A stretch of DNA of 64,000 nt from assembly GCF_019428685.1 (NCBI RefSeq), contig NZ_CP080095.1, positions 3,906,001 through 3,970,000 of the forward strand, in the 5' to 3' direction. Below the pieces are notes generated by a model that did not search any database, was not told where the DNA came from, and worked only from the letters and a program-made list of their open reading frames with translations. Shown in pieces: positions 9,337-17,867 of this stretch (its first letter is position 1; every line of letters starts with the position of its first letter). Position numbers and translations under genes: made by a program. This DNA is from Paraburkholderia edwinii (lineage in GTDB: Bacteria; Pseudomonadota; Gammaproteobacteria; Burkholderiales; Burkholderiaceae).

Positions 9337-10275
9337 CTAATCGAGGGCTTGCGCGAAGCTCTTCAGATACTTCATGCCCGTGTCGCACATGATCGTCACG
9401 ATGGTGGCATTCGGGCCAAGCCGTTCGGCAAGGCGCAACGCACCTGTCACATTCGCGCCCGTGGATGTGCCGCAGAACAGCCCTTCCTCGGCGGCGAGGC
9501 GAAACGCCATGGCTCTCGCTTCATCGGTGGAGACGGGTTCGAGTTCGTCGGCAATTCCGTCATGCCAGAGCGGCACGACGTAACCGGCGCCGATCCCGTC
9601 GATCTTATGCGCGCCCGTCGGACCGCCCGACAGCACCGCAGACTCCGCCGGCTCGACGCCCACCACATGAATGTGCGAATCGTGCTCGCGCAAGCGGCTC
9701 GAAATGCCGCGCAGCGACGCGGCCGTGCCGACGCTTTGAACAAAACCATCGATGCGGCAGTTCGCCTGGTCCCAGATCTCGTCGGCCATCTTCGTATAGG
9801 CCGCGAGCTGGTCCGTGTTTTCCATTTGCGCCGTGATGTACGCGCCCATCTGATCCGCGATGCGGTGCGCCTCGTGGATCATGTCCTTCGTCAGTTTTTC
9901 GGTTTGCTTGCCGTTGTCGCTCGGGATGATGGTGAGCTTCGCACCGAGCAGACGCATGTGATCGAGCTTCTCCTTCGAGAAGGCATCGGACGTTACGAGA
10001 TGCAGCGGATGCCCTTTGACGCCGCAAACCAGCGCCAGCGACACGCCCGTGCTGCCGCCCGTGTATTCGACCACTGCGCCGCCGGGCTTCAGACGTCCGT
10101 CGCGTTCCGGCGCCTCGATCATCGCGAGCGCGATGCGATCCTTCATGCTTCCAGTCGGATTCTGGCTTTCGAGCTTGAGCAGGATACGCGCGCCATTGGA
10201 CGGCACGACATGACGCAACTGCAACAGCGACGTACTGCCAATCGTGTCAAGAATGGTGGACGGTGAAGATTTCAT
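9337..10275 (-). CDS. PLP-dependent cysteine-synthase-family enzyme
   Basis: A beta-family fold-type II PLP enzyme of 312 residues. The Schiff-base Lys is K45 in NPTGSMKDR. EYTGGSTGVSLA is the asparagine/substrate loop, here GGSTG instead of the SGNTG of CysK. SVGTAAS is the phosphate-binding loop, and GTSTGAN and TIMCDTGMKYL complete the C-terminal site. CysK-type enzymes make cysteine from O-acetylserine and sulfide, while other members use different nucleophiles, and the altered loops argue against assuming CysK. I start at 10275 because GGAG lies 9 bases upstream; an ATG at 10290 is the alternative. It is divergent from a GlxA-type regulator (10413) with a 137-base shared region, so regulation by that protein is likely. 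Confidence 0.85.
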   Translation of the reverse strand: MKSSPSTILDTIGSTSLLQLRHVVPSNGARILLKLESQNPTGSMKDRIALAMIEAPERDGRLKPGGAVVEYTGGSTGVSLALVCGVKGHPLHLVTSDAFSKEKLDHMRLLGAKLTIIPSDNGKQTEKLTKDMIHEAHRIADQMGAYITAQMENTDQLAAYTKMADEIWDQANCRIDGFVQSVGTAASLRGISSRLREHDSHIHVVGVEPAESAVLSGGPTGAHKIDGIGAGYVVPLWHDGIADELEPVSTDEARAMAFRLAAEEGLFCGTSTGANVTGALRLAERLGPNATIVTIMCDTGMKYLKSFAQALD

Positions 10276-10376
10276 CGGTGCAGGCTCCATCGGATGGCAG
10301 GCTCCGGCACGCCTATCGACGCCCGGATTGCTTCGCAGTCTAGACGGGCCGCGGGGCGCGCACTATAGTCACAAAT

Positions 10377-10403
10377 GACATTAATAGCGACATTCGCGAC
10401 ATT
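10377..10403. promoter_or_regulatory. three GACATT direct repeats upstream of the GlxA regulator
   Basis: GACATT occurs at 10377-10382, 10389-10394 and 10398-10403, immediately before the ATG of the regulator at 10413 and about 100 bases from the divergent cysteine-synthase-like start. AraC-family proteins commonly bind direct repeats, so these are candidate autoregulatory sites. The spacing is uneven (12 and 9 bases), which weakens the case. Confidence 0.35.
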
Positions 10404-10412
10404 CCACACCTC

Positions 10413-11375
10413 ATGAAACTGGTTCTCTTCGTGCTTGATGAAGTGTTCGACACCGGCATGACGGTGCTGCTCGATACGTTTGCGACAGCGAACGAACTGG
10501 CGGCCGCGCAAGGAATCGACATCGCGCCTTTCGAGGTGAAGCTGGTCGGCACGCGCCGGCGCGTGCGCACGGGGTTGGGTCTTTCGGCGGTGGTCGAGCC
10601 GTTGAGCGCCGTTCATCGACCGGACTGGGTGGTCGTGCCGGCGTTGAACGCGAAAACCCCGGAGCGTCTGGAACAAACGCTGCTGCGCAAGGACGTGCGG
10701 AGTTCGCTTGCCCATTTACAGAACTGGCACGCCGCGGGGATCAACATCGCAGCGGCCTGTACGGGCACATTCGTCCTCGCCGAAGCCGGGCTTCTGAACG
10801 ACAGGGACGCCACCACGACATGGTCGCTCGCACCGTTCTTCAGGCAGCGCCATCCGACTGTCAGGCTCGACGATTCGCGCATGGTGGTTGAATCGCGCGG
10901 CGTCGTGACGGCAGGCGCCGCGATGGGACATCTCGATCTCGCGCTCTGGCTCGTTCGTCGCGCGACGCCGGAACTGGCGGAAATCGTTGCCCGCTTCCTG
11001 CTGATCGACAAACGCTCGTCTCAGGCGCACTACATCATTCCCGATTTTCTCGCGCACAACGATCCGCTTATTTCGAAGTTCGAACGATGGGCGCGGGACA
11101 ATCTCTCCAAAGGCTTTTCGCTGGCCGATGCAGCCGGCGCGTTAGCGGTTCATTCGCGCACGCTGCAGCGCCGTACCGAAGCGGTGTTGGGCAAAACGCC
11201 TCTGGAGTTCTTTCAGGACCTTCGCATTGAGCGCGCGCGGCAGCTCGTTTCGGCGGGTTGCAACCTGGAGATAGTCGCAAGCGAAGTGGGGTATGCGGAC
11301 TCGGCAACTTTGCGGACGTTATTGCGTCGCAAGCTTGGGCAAGGTGTCAGAGAGCTTCGTGCAGGAATGCTGTAG
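10413..11375 (+). CDS. GlxA-family transcriptional regulator (DJ-1/PfpI plus AraC HTH), copy 1
   Basis: This is a 320-residue regulator. The N-terminal DJ-1/PfpI-like domain (about 1-190) carries the nucleophile-elbow Cys C116 in AACTGTFVLAEAGLL. The C-terminal AraC/XylS pair of helix-turn-helices runs from about 215 to 320, with FSLADAAGALAVHSRTLQRR and LEIVASEVGYADSATLRTLLRR. Family members such as GbdR and ArgR-type proteins sense amines or amino-acid-like ligands, and the DJ-1 domain usually binds rather than catalyses. Its divergent partner is a PLP cysteine-synthase-like enzyme, the obvious target. It is one of three GlxA-type regulators in the first 35 kb of this window. Confidence 0.9.
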   Translation: MKLVLFVLDEVFDTGMTVLLDTFATANELAAAQGIDIAPFEVKLVGTRRRVRTGLGLSAVVEPLSAVHRPDWVVVPALNAKTPERLEQTLLRKDVRSSLAHLQNWHAAGINIAAACTGTFVLAEAGLLNDRDATTTWSLAPFFRQRHPTVRLDDSRMVVESRGVVTAGAAMGHLDLALWLVRRATPELAEIVARFLLIDKRSSQAHYIIPDFLAHNDPLISKFERWARDNLSKGFSLADAAGALAVHSRTLQRRTEAVLGKTPLEFFQDLRIERARQLVSAGCNLEIVASEVGYADSATLRTLLRRKLGQGVRELRAGML

Positions 11376-11556
11376 AAATTCCGTTGATGCAATTGACGGG
11401 TCTTTAGTAATTCCACGTTTCTCGCATCACCTTTCTTAATATTCGTAATTCTTCATTCACTGGATTGACACCGATAGTTCGTAGCTTGTGTCGCGCTATA
11501 CCGGCAGTATTCACTGCCATTATTTCATTAACCTTCGTTTAACCTAATAAACGACA

Positions 11557-13239
11557 ATGAAAGCGACGCTCAGGTTACTTCCTATTGCAGTTATCGTTTC
11601 AGCGCTGGCCGGTTGTGGCGGCGACGACCCCAGCTCGCCGCCCGCCAGTACCGGCAGTACCGCGCCTACTCCGGTCAGCAACTTCACGCCGGGCAATCTG
11701 CTGGTTTCGCGCTCGTCCTACGATCCGGCGAATGTCGTGAGCGGCACGCTGCCTTTCAACGCGACGCCTGAAACCACGAATTCCGCGCCGATTACCGCTG
11801 TCACGCCCGGCACCTTTCCGAATGTATTCACCAACGTCGCGAACGACGCAAACTTCGGCGTAACGTCCGAGGTGCTGCTCGATCAATGGGCACCGGGTGC
11901 GACCAGCCCCGCGCAAACGACCGACATTACATCGGTGGCCGCAAAAAGCCAGACCAGTTTCGCGACGAGCTTTTCGTCGAAGTCTGAACTCGCATTGAAT
12001 GTTTCGCTCGATCACAAATCGTTGACGCTGGTCGCTTATAACAGTCCGATCGACCAGCTCGATATTTCCAATAGCAATACGCCGGGTGTTGTCGATCCAA
12101 CCAACAACGACGTTTCAACGCCGACTTTCCGTACCGTCGCGCAATTGAATTTCGCCGACAGCAGCATGTCGTTTACCAACACCAATGCTTACAGCGGAGA
12201 TAACGGCCGCGCGGCGATTCTCGCCAATGGAACGTACTACCTGGTCGGCAATGCCGGTGACTCCGGAAAAACGCCGAAGCCCACCACCGCGCTGCTCGAT
12301 ATGTTGACGACCGATACCGGCGTGCAAAGCATCGCCCAGGGCAGTGCATGTCCGTTTACGCAGGTCATCGGCGCGTTTCAGTCGAGCAGCGGCGGCAGCT
12401 ATAGCGTCGCACCCGCGGGAACGGCATGTTCGCTCGCGACCATGGGCACCATTACCGGCGGCAATTCCACTGGCGACCAGTTCGGCTTTTCGGTCACCGG
12501 TATCGGCCAGCCGGCTGACAAGACGGGTAAGGACGACAACTTCCGTGGCGTGTTCGTGGGTCCGGACGGCACGATGTTCATCACCAAGGGAAGCGGCGGT
12601 AACGGTGTGAACACCGTCTATCAGGTGGGCGCAACCGGTGCCCTGGCCAACGGCGGACACTTGCCGCAGAACGCCGCGATTACCATCGTTCCGGGCTTTC
12701 CGACGGCATTGGCTGCCAATACACCGCCCACAACGATCACGGGCGTTGAGTTTCCTTTCAGCGTCTGGATTCCGGCGTCGAACCCGTCGATCATGTTCGT
12801 CTCCGACGAAGGCGACGGCACGGCGGGCGATCAGGCGTCCGGCAGCGGTGGTCTATGGGTGTATCAGAACCAGAACGGCACGTGGACGCCGATCGCCCAT
12901 CTGACGACAGGTCTCAACCTTGGGGTCGCCTACGCGGTGACGGATAGCCTTGGCCTGTTCGGCACGACCGGCGCAAGCTACACCACGACACCTGACGGCC
13001 TTCGCAGCATCACCGGCGAAACCAATAGCGACGGCTCGTTTACGATCTTCGGGACGACGTCGACGGCCGGCAATAGCCTCGGCGCCAACTTCGATTCGGG
13101 TGCCGATTCGAACCAGCTGGTCAAGATCACCGTCAGCGTGAATGGCGCAACCGCCACGTCCGCATCCGGATTCAGCGTGATGCAGACGGCGCCGTTCGGT
13201 CAGGTCGAGCGCGGTGTGACGGTTGTTCCGGCGTCCTGA
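11557..13239 (+). CDS. large lipoprotein of unknown function
   Basis: A 560-residue protein with a lipoprotein signal: hydrophobic LLPIAVIVSALAG then C20, followed by GGDDPSSPPAS, a typical flexible linker. The rest is Ser/Thr/Gly/Asn-rich, poor in Lys, and shows repeated short blocks ending in aromatic-Gly motifs such as GTYYLVGNAGDSG, FRGVFVGPDGTMFITKG, SIMFVSDEGDGTAG and GGLWVYQNQNG. These blocks resemble blades of a beta-propeller of the NHL/SMP type, which is an inference. It should be anchored in the outer membrane or periplasm. The ATG at 11557 follows an AT-rich leader with only a weak ribosome site. It has no operon partner, and the neighbour on the right is convergent. I do not recognise a characterised family. 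Confidence 0.8.
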   Translation: MKATLRLLPIAVIVSALAGCGGDDPSSPPASTGSTAPTPVSNFTPGNLLVSRSSYDPANVVSGTLPFNATPETTNSAPITAVTPGTFPNVFTNVANDANFGVTSEVLLDQWAPGATSPAQTTDITSVAAKSQTSFATSFSSKSELALNVSLDHKSLTLVAYNSPIDQLDISNSNTPGVVDPTNNDVSTPTFRTVAQLNFADSSMSFTNTNAYSGDNGRAAILANGTYYLVGNAGDSGKTPKPTTALLDMLTTDTGVQSIAQGSACPFTQVIGAFQSSSGGSYSVAPAGTACSLATMGTITGGNSTGDQFGFSVTGIGQPADKTGKDDNFRGVFVGPDGTMFITKGSGGNGVNTVYQVGATGALANGGHLPQNAAITIVPGFPTALAANTPPTTITGVEFPFSVWIPASNPSIMFVSDEGDGTAGDQASGSGGLWVYQNQNGTWTPIAHLTTGLNLGVAYAVTDSLGLFGTTGASYTTTPDGLRSITGETNSDGSFTIFGTTSTAGNSLGANFDSGADSNQLVKITVSVNGATATSASGFSVMQTAPFGQVERGVTVVPAS

Positions 13240-13311
13240 AGCACTTGATCCGCAACCGATCGCCCGGGATAGTCAGCAGTCTCGAACCCAGACGATCATG
13301 AAGCGATTGCG

Positions 13312-13704
13312 TCAGGCCGGCACGCGATACACGGCGCAGAGTTTGTTGCCATCCGGATCGCGCAGATACGCAAGATAAACTCCACCGGGCGCGGCGCCCC
13401 GCCGGCCCGGCGGATCCTCGACCGATACGCCGCCATGGGCCAACCCGGCGGCGTGCCAATTCATGACCTCATCGGCAGACTTGCAACTGAAGCCGATCGT
13501 GCCGCCGTTCGCGCACGTGGCAGGCTGCCCGTCGATTGGCTGCGTGATGTAAAAGGTTCCCGTGCTCGTGCGATACACATAGCGACGGCGCCGTTCGTTA
13601 TGGTCGCTGCGTCCCTCCGCGACACCGAGCGCACCCAGCACAGCGTCGTAGAAACGTTTCGCTTTTTCGAGGTCGTTGGTGCCGACCACTACGTGGTTGA
13701 ACAT
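13312..13704 (-). CDS. VOC (glyoxalase/bleomycin-resistance) family protein
   Basis: A small 130-residue protein starting MFNHVVVGTNDLEKAKRFYDAVLGALG, the standard first strand and helix of a vicinal-oxygen-chelate domain. The C-terminal YLAYLRDPDGNKLCAVYRV holds the conserved DPDGN. The two half modules and the length fit a single VOC domain that would dimerise. Metal ligands are likely the His in FNHVVV and a late acidic residue, but they are not complete by eye. I begin at 13704 rather than 13725 because homologues start at this Met. The gene follows the EamA exporter gene on the same strand by 47 bases and may be cotranscribed. Substrate unknown. Confidence 0.85.
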   Translation of the reverse strand: MFNHVVVGTNDLEKAKRFYDAVLGALGVAEGRSDHNERRRRYVYRTSTGTFYITQPIDGQPATCANGGTIGFSCKSADEVMNWHAAGLAHGGVSVEDPPGRRGAAPGGVYLAYLRDPDGNKLCAVYRVPA

Positions 13705-13751
13705 TGCCTTGATTTTCCTTCGCAAACAAAAGTTCTAACAGGCGGCGCCGC

Positions 13752-14696
13752 TCAAGCGTCGCTTGAGACCGCGCTACGCATCTCGACCGCAGCGCCGGCA
13801 GTTCTTTGCCAGGGCGCCGTCGCGAGCAAGGAGGCTAACACCATCAGGCCGCCTCCGCCCCAACCCCAGACCGTCAACTGCTCACCGAGCCAGGCGTACG
13901 CGAACAGCGCGCCAAACGCCGGCTCGCTTCCCATCAGCAGCGCCACGCGCGTCGGGCTGCTGCGCTTGACAGCGAAATTTTGCGCGAAGAATGCGAAGAG
14001 CGTGCATGCAAGCACCAAATAAACGACGCTCACCCAGAAGGCACCATGCCCGGTTAGCGACGGCAGTGAATGCCACTGCTGCGATCCCGATACGAACCCG
14101 GACATGAACGCCGCGACGAGACTGCCGAGCGCCACGGTGCCGGCCTGAATCGCCGTCACCGACAACGGAGCGAGCGTCGATTCGCGCATCACGCGTCTTG
14201 TCACGCACACCATCAGCGCGCGCAGCAGTGCCGCCAGAAGAATCATCGCGTCGCCCACGGTCGGAATGAACACGCCGCCGCTAACCATCACAGCGCCCGC
14301 CAGCGACAACACGACGGCCATCCACTCGACACTCGACGGCTTTCTGCGCAGCAGCGCCCATTCGACGAGCGGCGTCATCACGACACACAAACTGATCAGG
14401 AATGCTGCGTTCGACGCGCGTGTCAGCGATATGCCGAACGTCTCGGCCATCAGGATGCTTAACAGAAGGCCCCCTGTGCCGATCGCACCGGCTAGTGCGG
14501 ACGGCTTGACGTGCCGCAGCGAACGCAACGCCGGCAGCAGCACGACAAACGTCAGACCAAACCGCAGCGCGAGCAGCCCTAACACGGGGTAGAACGCGAG
14601 CGCGACTTTCGCGACGCCATAGCTCGTGCCCCACACGATTGCCACCGCGAGCAGCATCAGGTCGGATATCCAGAGCAGACGTTTTTGTGTCGACAT
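13752..14696 (-). CDS. EamA-family (drug/metabolite transporter superfamily) exporter
   Basis: A 314-residue inner-membrane protein with about 10 hydrophobic segments in two EamA repeats. The first repeat begins DLMLLAVAIVWGTSYGVAKVAL, and the second contains VYLVLACTLFAFFAQNFAVKRSSPTRVALLMGSEPAFGALFAYAWLGE, a diagnostic DMT block. These proteins export amino acids, purines or other metabolites. The start at 14696 has GAAGG upstream and matches the family's N-terminus; the frame stays open for another 158 codons upstream but without family sequence. It is divergent from a LysR regulator (14829) with an inverted repeat between them, so control by that regulator is likely. Confidence 0.88.
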   Translation of the reverse strand: MSTQKRLLWISDLMLLAVAIVWGTSYGVAKVALAFYPVLGLLALRFGLTFVVLLPALRSLRHVKPSALAGAIGTGGLLLSILMAETFGISLTRASNAAFLISLCVVMTPLVEWALLRRKPSSVEWMAVVLSLAGAVMVSGGVFIPTVGDAMILLAALLRALMVCVTRRVMRESTLAPLSVTAIQAGTVALGSLVAAFMSGFVSGSQQWHSLPSLTGHGAFWVSVVYLVLACTLFAFFAQNFAVKRSSPTRVALLMGSEPAFGALFAYAWLGEQLTVWGWGGGGLMVLASLLATAPWQRTAGAAVEMRSAVSSDA

Positions 14697-14771
14697 GGCG
14701 AACCTTCGATCTCTCAATTCGAAAGGCTCAAATTGTCGACTATTGCATCCAAAACTATAATCATGGCTCGC

Positions 14772-14790
14772 GGAACATCTTTTATGTTCC
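14772..14790. promoter_or_regulatory. candidate operator GGAACAT-N5-ATGTTCC
   Basis: A perfect inverted repeat with 7-base arms (14772-14778 and 14784-14790) around CTTTT, in the 132-base gap between the divergent EamA and LysR genes and 38 bases before the LysR start. Position and symmetry fit a regulator-binding site. LysR sites classically have a T-N11-A core: the T at 14778 and A at 14784 are closer than that, so another regulator is possible. Confidence 0.5.
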
Positions 14791-14828
14791 CAGCGCACAA
14801 ATACCGCGACCCGGCAAACACGACGACG

Positions 14829-15755
14829 ATGAATCCCACTGAGCTTTTTGCGTTGTTGCCGGATATGGCGACCTTTGCCCGCGTCGTCGATGCGGGCAAT
14901 TTCTCGGTGGCCGCGCGCCAACTGGGCACCACGCCTTCGACGGTCAGCCGGCAGATCAAACGCCTCGAAGAAGCGCTCGGCACGCGCTTGCTGGAGCGGT
15001 CGACGCGCAGTGTCCGCGTCACGGATTCGGGCGCGCAAATCTACCGGTATTGCCGCGACATGGTCGGCGCGGCGTCGGGCGCGGTCGACATCGCCGGGCA
15101 AGCGGTCGGCGAGCCGCGCGGCAAGGTCAGCGTCAGCGCGCCGATTGCCTTTGCGCGTAACGTGATCCATCCGCTGATCCCGGCGTTTCTGCGCAGCTGG
15201 CCCGACGTCGACGTCCAGCTGGTATTCGAGGACCGCGAGATCGATCCGTTACGCGACGATGTCGACATCGTGATCCGGCTGACGCGCTCGCCTCCGCTGG
15301 GCCTCGCCGGCCGGCAACTGGGCTCGGCGAAATGGCTGCTTTGCGCGTCGCCGGCTTATCTCGACGCGCACAGCACGCCAGCCGAGCCGCGCGATCTCGC
15401 GCGCCACGAATGCCTGTATCTCGGCGAAACGGTCGACGACAATCGATGGCATTTCCGGCGCGGTACGGAGACCCAGTCGCTGGACGTGAGGGGCCGCTAT
15501 ATCGCGAATGATGCGGGCGCACGCCTCGATGCGGCGCTGCAGGATTGGGGCATTGCGAGCTTGCCCGACTTCGCGGCCGCGGATGCGCTGCGGCAAGGCA
15601 ACCTCGTTCAGGTTCTCGCCGACTGGGAGTTCGAGGCTCGCACGTACATGGGGCCGGTGTGGCTGCTTTATCCGCCGAACCGCTTTCTTCCGTCGAAGGT
15701 GCGGGCGCTTATCGATTACCTTGCAATGCACCTGAGCGGCGCCGCAGCCGCGTAA
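14829..15755 (+). CDS. LysR-family transcriptional regulator
   Basis: A 308-residue LTTR. The winged HTH occupies about 1-65, with MATFARVVDAGNFSVAARQLGTTPSTVSRQIKRLEEALGTRLLERSTR. The effector domain runs from about 90 to 300 and includes VSVSAPIAFARNVIHPLIPAFLRSWPDVDVQLVFEDR, typical of the CrgA/AaeR-like subgroup. I use the ATG at 14829, where the family HTH begins; a longer frame opens at 14685 but has no homologous sequence. It is divergent from an EamA exporter, which it probably controls together with itself through the inverted repeat between them. Confidence 0.88.
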   Translation: MNPTELFALLPDMATFARVVDAGNFSVAARQLGTTPSTVSRQIKRLEEALGTRLLERSTRSVRVTDSGAQIYRYCRDMVGAASGAVDIAGQAVGEPRGKVSVSAPIAFARNVIHPLIPAFLRSWPDVDVQLVFEDREIDPLRDDVDIVIRLTRSPPLGLAGRQLGSAKWLLCASPAYLDAHSTPAEPRDLARHECLYLGETVDDNRWHFRRGTETQSLDVRGRYIANDAGARLDAALQDWGIASLPDFAAADALRQGNLVQVLADWEFEARTYMGPVWLLYPPNRFLPSKVRALIDYLAMHLSGAAAA

Positions 15756-15979
15756 CGGTTCAGCCGCCCGTGGCATTCACGTCGGAACAATGCCTCGCGG
15801 TTTACGCCTCGATTGCATATAGTCCACAAGCGCCTGCTCCCCTGCTTCGGCATCTGCCGCGATCCATCGCACCGCATGCGACTTTTTTCACCGCGCCTGT
15901 CCATCCGCATGCGGTCCGCGCGTCATTGAGACGGCGGCGCATTACAAGTACCGCCTCAACCCCAAAAACGGAGGCTCAT

Positions 15980-16348
15980 ATGCAATACCTGTTGCTGATC
16001 TATTCGGAGGAAAACCGCTGGAACCAGATGACGGACAGCGAGCGGCAGCAAGGCGTCGCCGCGTATCAGGCGTATACCGAAGCGTTGCAGAAAGCGCAGG
16101 CACTGGTCGGCGCCAACCGGCTGCAGCACACGAACACGGCCACCACGGTGCGGCTCGTCGATGCCAAACCGCAGGTGCTCGACGGTCCGTACTCCGATAC
16201 GAAGGAGCAACTCGCCGGCTACTACCTGATCGACGTCCCGAACCTCGACGCAGCGATCTCGTGGGCGTCGCGTTGTCCCGGCGCGGCGCACGGCACCATG
16301 GAAGTGCGCCCTGTCTGGACCGCTCCCAAGGATGCGCGGGCCGCATGA
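15980..16348 (+). CDS. YCII/DGPF-domain protein linked to a sigma factor
   Basis: A 122-residue YCII-related protein. The start MQYLLLIYSEENRW and the motif DGPYSDTKEQLAGYYLIDVPNLDAAISWASRCPGA are typical of the DGPF subfamily, which is almost always encoded beside ECF42-type sigma factors. The family is thought to be a ferredoxin-like fold, and its role in sigma control is not well established. GGAG lies 6-9 bases before the ATG. The TGA stop at 16346-16348 overlaps an ATG and leads into the sigma gene through a tandem repeat, which points to translational coupling. Confidence 0.88.
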   Translation: MQYLLLIYSEENRWNQMTDSERQQGVAAYQAYTEALQKAQALVGANRLQHTNTATTVRLVDAKPQVLDGPYSDTKEQLAGYYLIDVPNLDAAISWASRCPGAAHGTMEVRPVWTAPKDARAA

Positions 16349-16374
16349 GTCCGGCATGAGTCCCGCATGAGTCC
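16343..16374 (+). repeat. three-copy 11-bp repeat carrying ATG starts at the DGPF/sigma junction
   Basis: GCATGAGTCCG (16343-16353), GCATGAGTCCC (16354-16364) and GCATGAGTCC (16365-16374) are head-to-tail. Each has an ATG (16345, 16356, 16367), one in each reading frame. The first two run only MSPA then hit TGA; the third opens the sigma factor. The first copy includes the stop codon of the DGPF gene. Confidence 0.85.
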
Positions 16375-17620
16375 ATCCGGTGGCGGCCGCGATACTGACG
16401 GCGCCGCGCATGCGATCGCCGAAGCCGTCGCGCGCCGCAGCTACGGCAAGCTCGTCGCGCTGGTGGCGATGCGCACGCGCGACGTCGCCGCGGCCGAAGA
16501 CGCGCTGGCCGATGCCTTTGCGACCGCGCTCGCCGACTGGCCGGCGCGCGGCTGCCCCGCGAATCCCGAAGCGTGGCTGATGACGGTTGCGCGCCGCCGG
16601 GCGATCGACGGCGCGCGCCATCGCCGCGTCGGCGACGACGTAACAAATCAGCTCGCGATTCTCGCCGACGAAATCGACGAGCATGAAGCAGGCGGATTGC
16701 CCGACCGCCGGCTTGCCCTGCTGTTCGCGTGCACGCACCCCGCGCTCGAGGCCGCGGTTCGAACGCCGCTGATGCTGCAGGTCGTGCTCGGGCTCGACGC
16801 GAAGACAATCGCATCCGCGTTCCTGACGTCGCCTGCCGCGATGAGCAAGCGCCTCGTGCGCGCGAAAAACAAGATCCGCGAAGCGGGCATTCCGTTCTGC
16901 GTCCCCGAGCGCGAGGAGTTGCCCGGCCGGCTCGCGGCCGTGCTGGAAGCTGTCTACGCGGCATACACCGAAGGATGGACCGACCCGGTCGGCAGCGACA
17001 CCGAACGGCGTGATCTCGCGGGCGAAGCGCTGTTTCTCGCGGACATGCTCGCTGAGTTACTGCCCGAGGAGCCCGAGACGCTGGGTCTTTTCGCGCTGAT
17101 GCTGTACGCGCAGGCCAGGCGCGACGCACGACGCGACGCGGCCGGCGACTACGTGCCGTTGTCAGCCCAGGACCCGGCGACATGGAACACAGCGATGATC
17201 GAGGCAGCCGACACATTGCTGCGGCGCGCGAGCGCTTTCAACGCAATTGGACGCTTCCAGCTCGAGGCCGCGCTGCAGTCCGCGCATATACATCGCTGCA
17301 GGACACATCGCGCGAACTGGGACGAGATCGTGCAACTCTACGATGCGTTGCTCGATATCGCAGCGTCGCCCGTGGTCGCGGTCAACCGCGCGCTAGCCGT
17401 CGCGGAACGGGATAGCCCGCAGGCCGCACTCGACGCGCTCGCTCCGTACGCGGACGATCCGCGCCTGACCGACTATCAACCGTATTGGGCCGCGCGAGCC
17501 GATCTGCTTGCACGTGCCGGCGCGACGGCCGAAGCATTCGGCGCGTACGATCTCGCGATCGGTCTCGCCAGCGATCCGGCGGTGCGCCGCTTTTTGCAGC
17601 GCAAGCAGACGGCGCTCTGA
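16367..17620 (+). CDS. ECF42-type RNA polymerase sigma factor with C-terminal extension
   Basis: A 417-residue sigma-70-family factor. Region 2 lies at about 10-75 (RSYGKLVALVAMRTRDVAAAEDALADAFATALADWP, then PEAWLMTVARRRAIDGAR) and region 4 at about 115-170 (LMLQVVLGLDAKTIASAFLTSPAAMSKRLVRAKNKIREAG). Both are followed by a long, largely helical extension to 417 that contains the family block AVYAAYTEGWTDPVG and the late repeat ASPVVAVNRALAVAERDSPQAAL, TPR-like. Length and extension are those of ECF42 sigma factors, which lack an anti-sigma gene and pair with DGPF proteins, as here. The start at 16367 is the third ATG of an 11-bp tandem repeat; the two earlier ATGs are out of frame. The regulon is unknown. 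Confidence 0.9.
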   Translation: MSPSGGGRDTDGAAHAIAEAVARRSYGKLVALVAMRTRDVAAAEDALADAFATALADWPARGCPANPEAWLMTVARRRAIDGARHRRVGDDVTNQLAILADEIDEHEAGGLPDRRLALLFACTHPALEAAVRTPLMLQVVLGLDAKTIASAFLTSPAAMSKRLVRAKNKIREAGIPFCVPEREELPGRLAAVLEAVYAAYTEGWTDPVGSDTERRDLAGEALFLADMLAELLPEEPETLGLFALMLYAQARRDARRDAAGDYVPLSAQDPATWNTAMIEAADTLLRRASAFNAIGRFQLEAALQSAHIHRCRTHRANWDEIVQLYDALLDIAASPVVAVNRALAVAERDSPQAALDALAPYADDPRLTDYQPYWAARADLLARAGATAEAFGAYDLAIGLASDPAVRRFLQRKQTAL

Positions 17621-17867
17621 GCGTCCGGCATCGGGCATCCGGCACGTGGACGGACGCGAAGCGTCCGATGCACAAGCGAAAAAGCGCGTCCTGATCAAGG
17701 TTGATGAGACTTCCAGGTCATCGAGCCGCTAACGCAAGGAACACGCCCCTCGCCACCTGCTGCGTTGGCAGAAACGGATCTGCTGTTGGTAAAACCGTCC
17801 CCTTACGCCCCTATCGCCGCCCTTTCATACTTCGTCGCATCGTTAGGTCTACCCTGAAGGTGACGAA

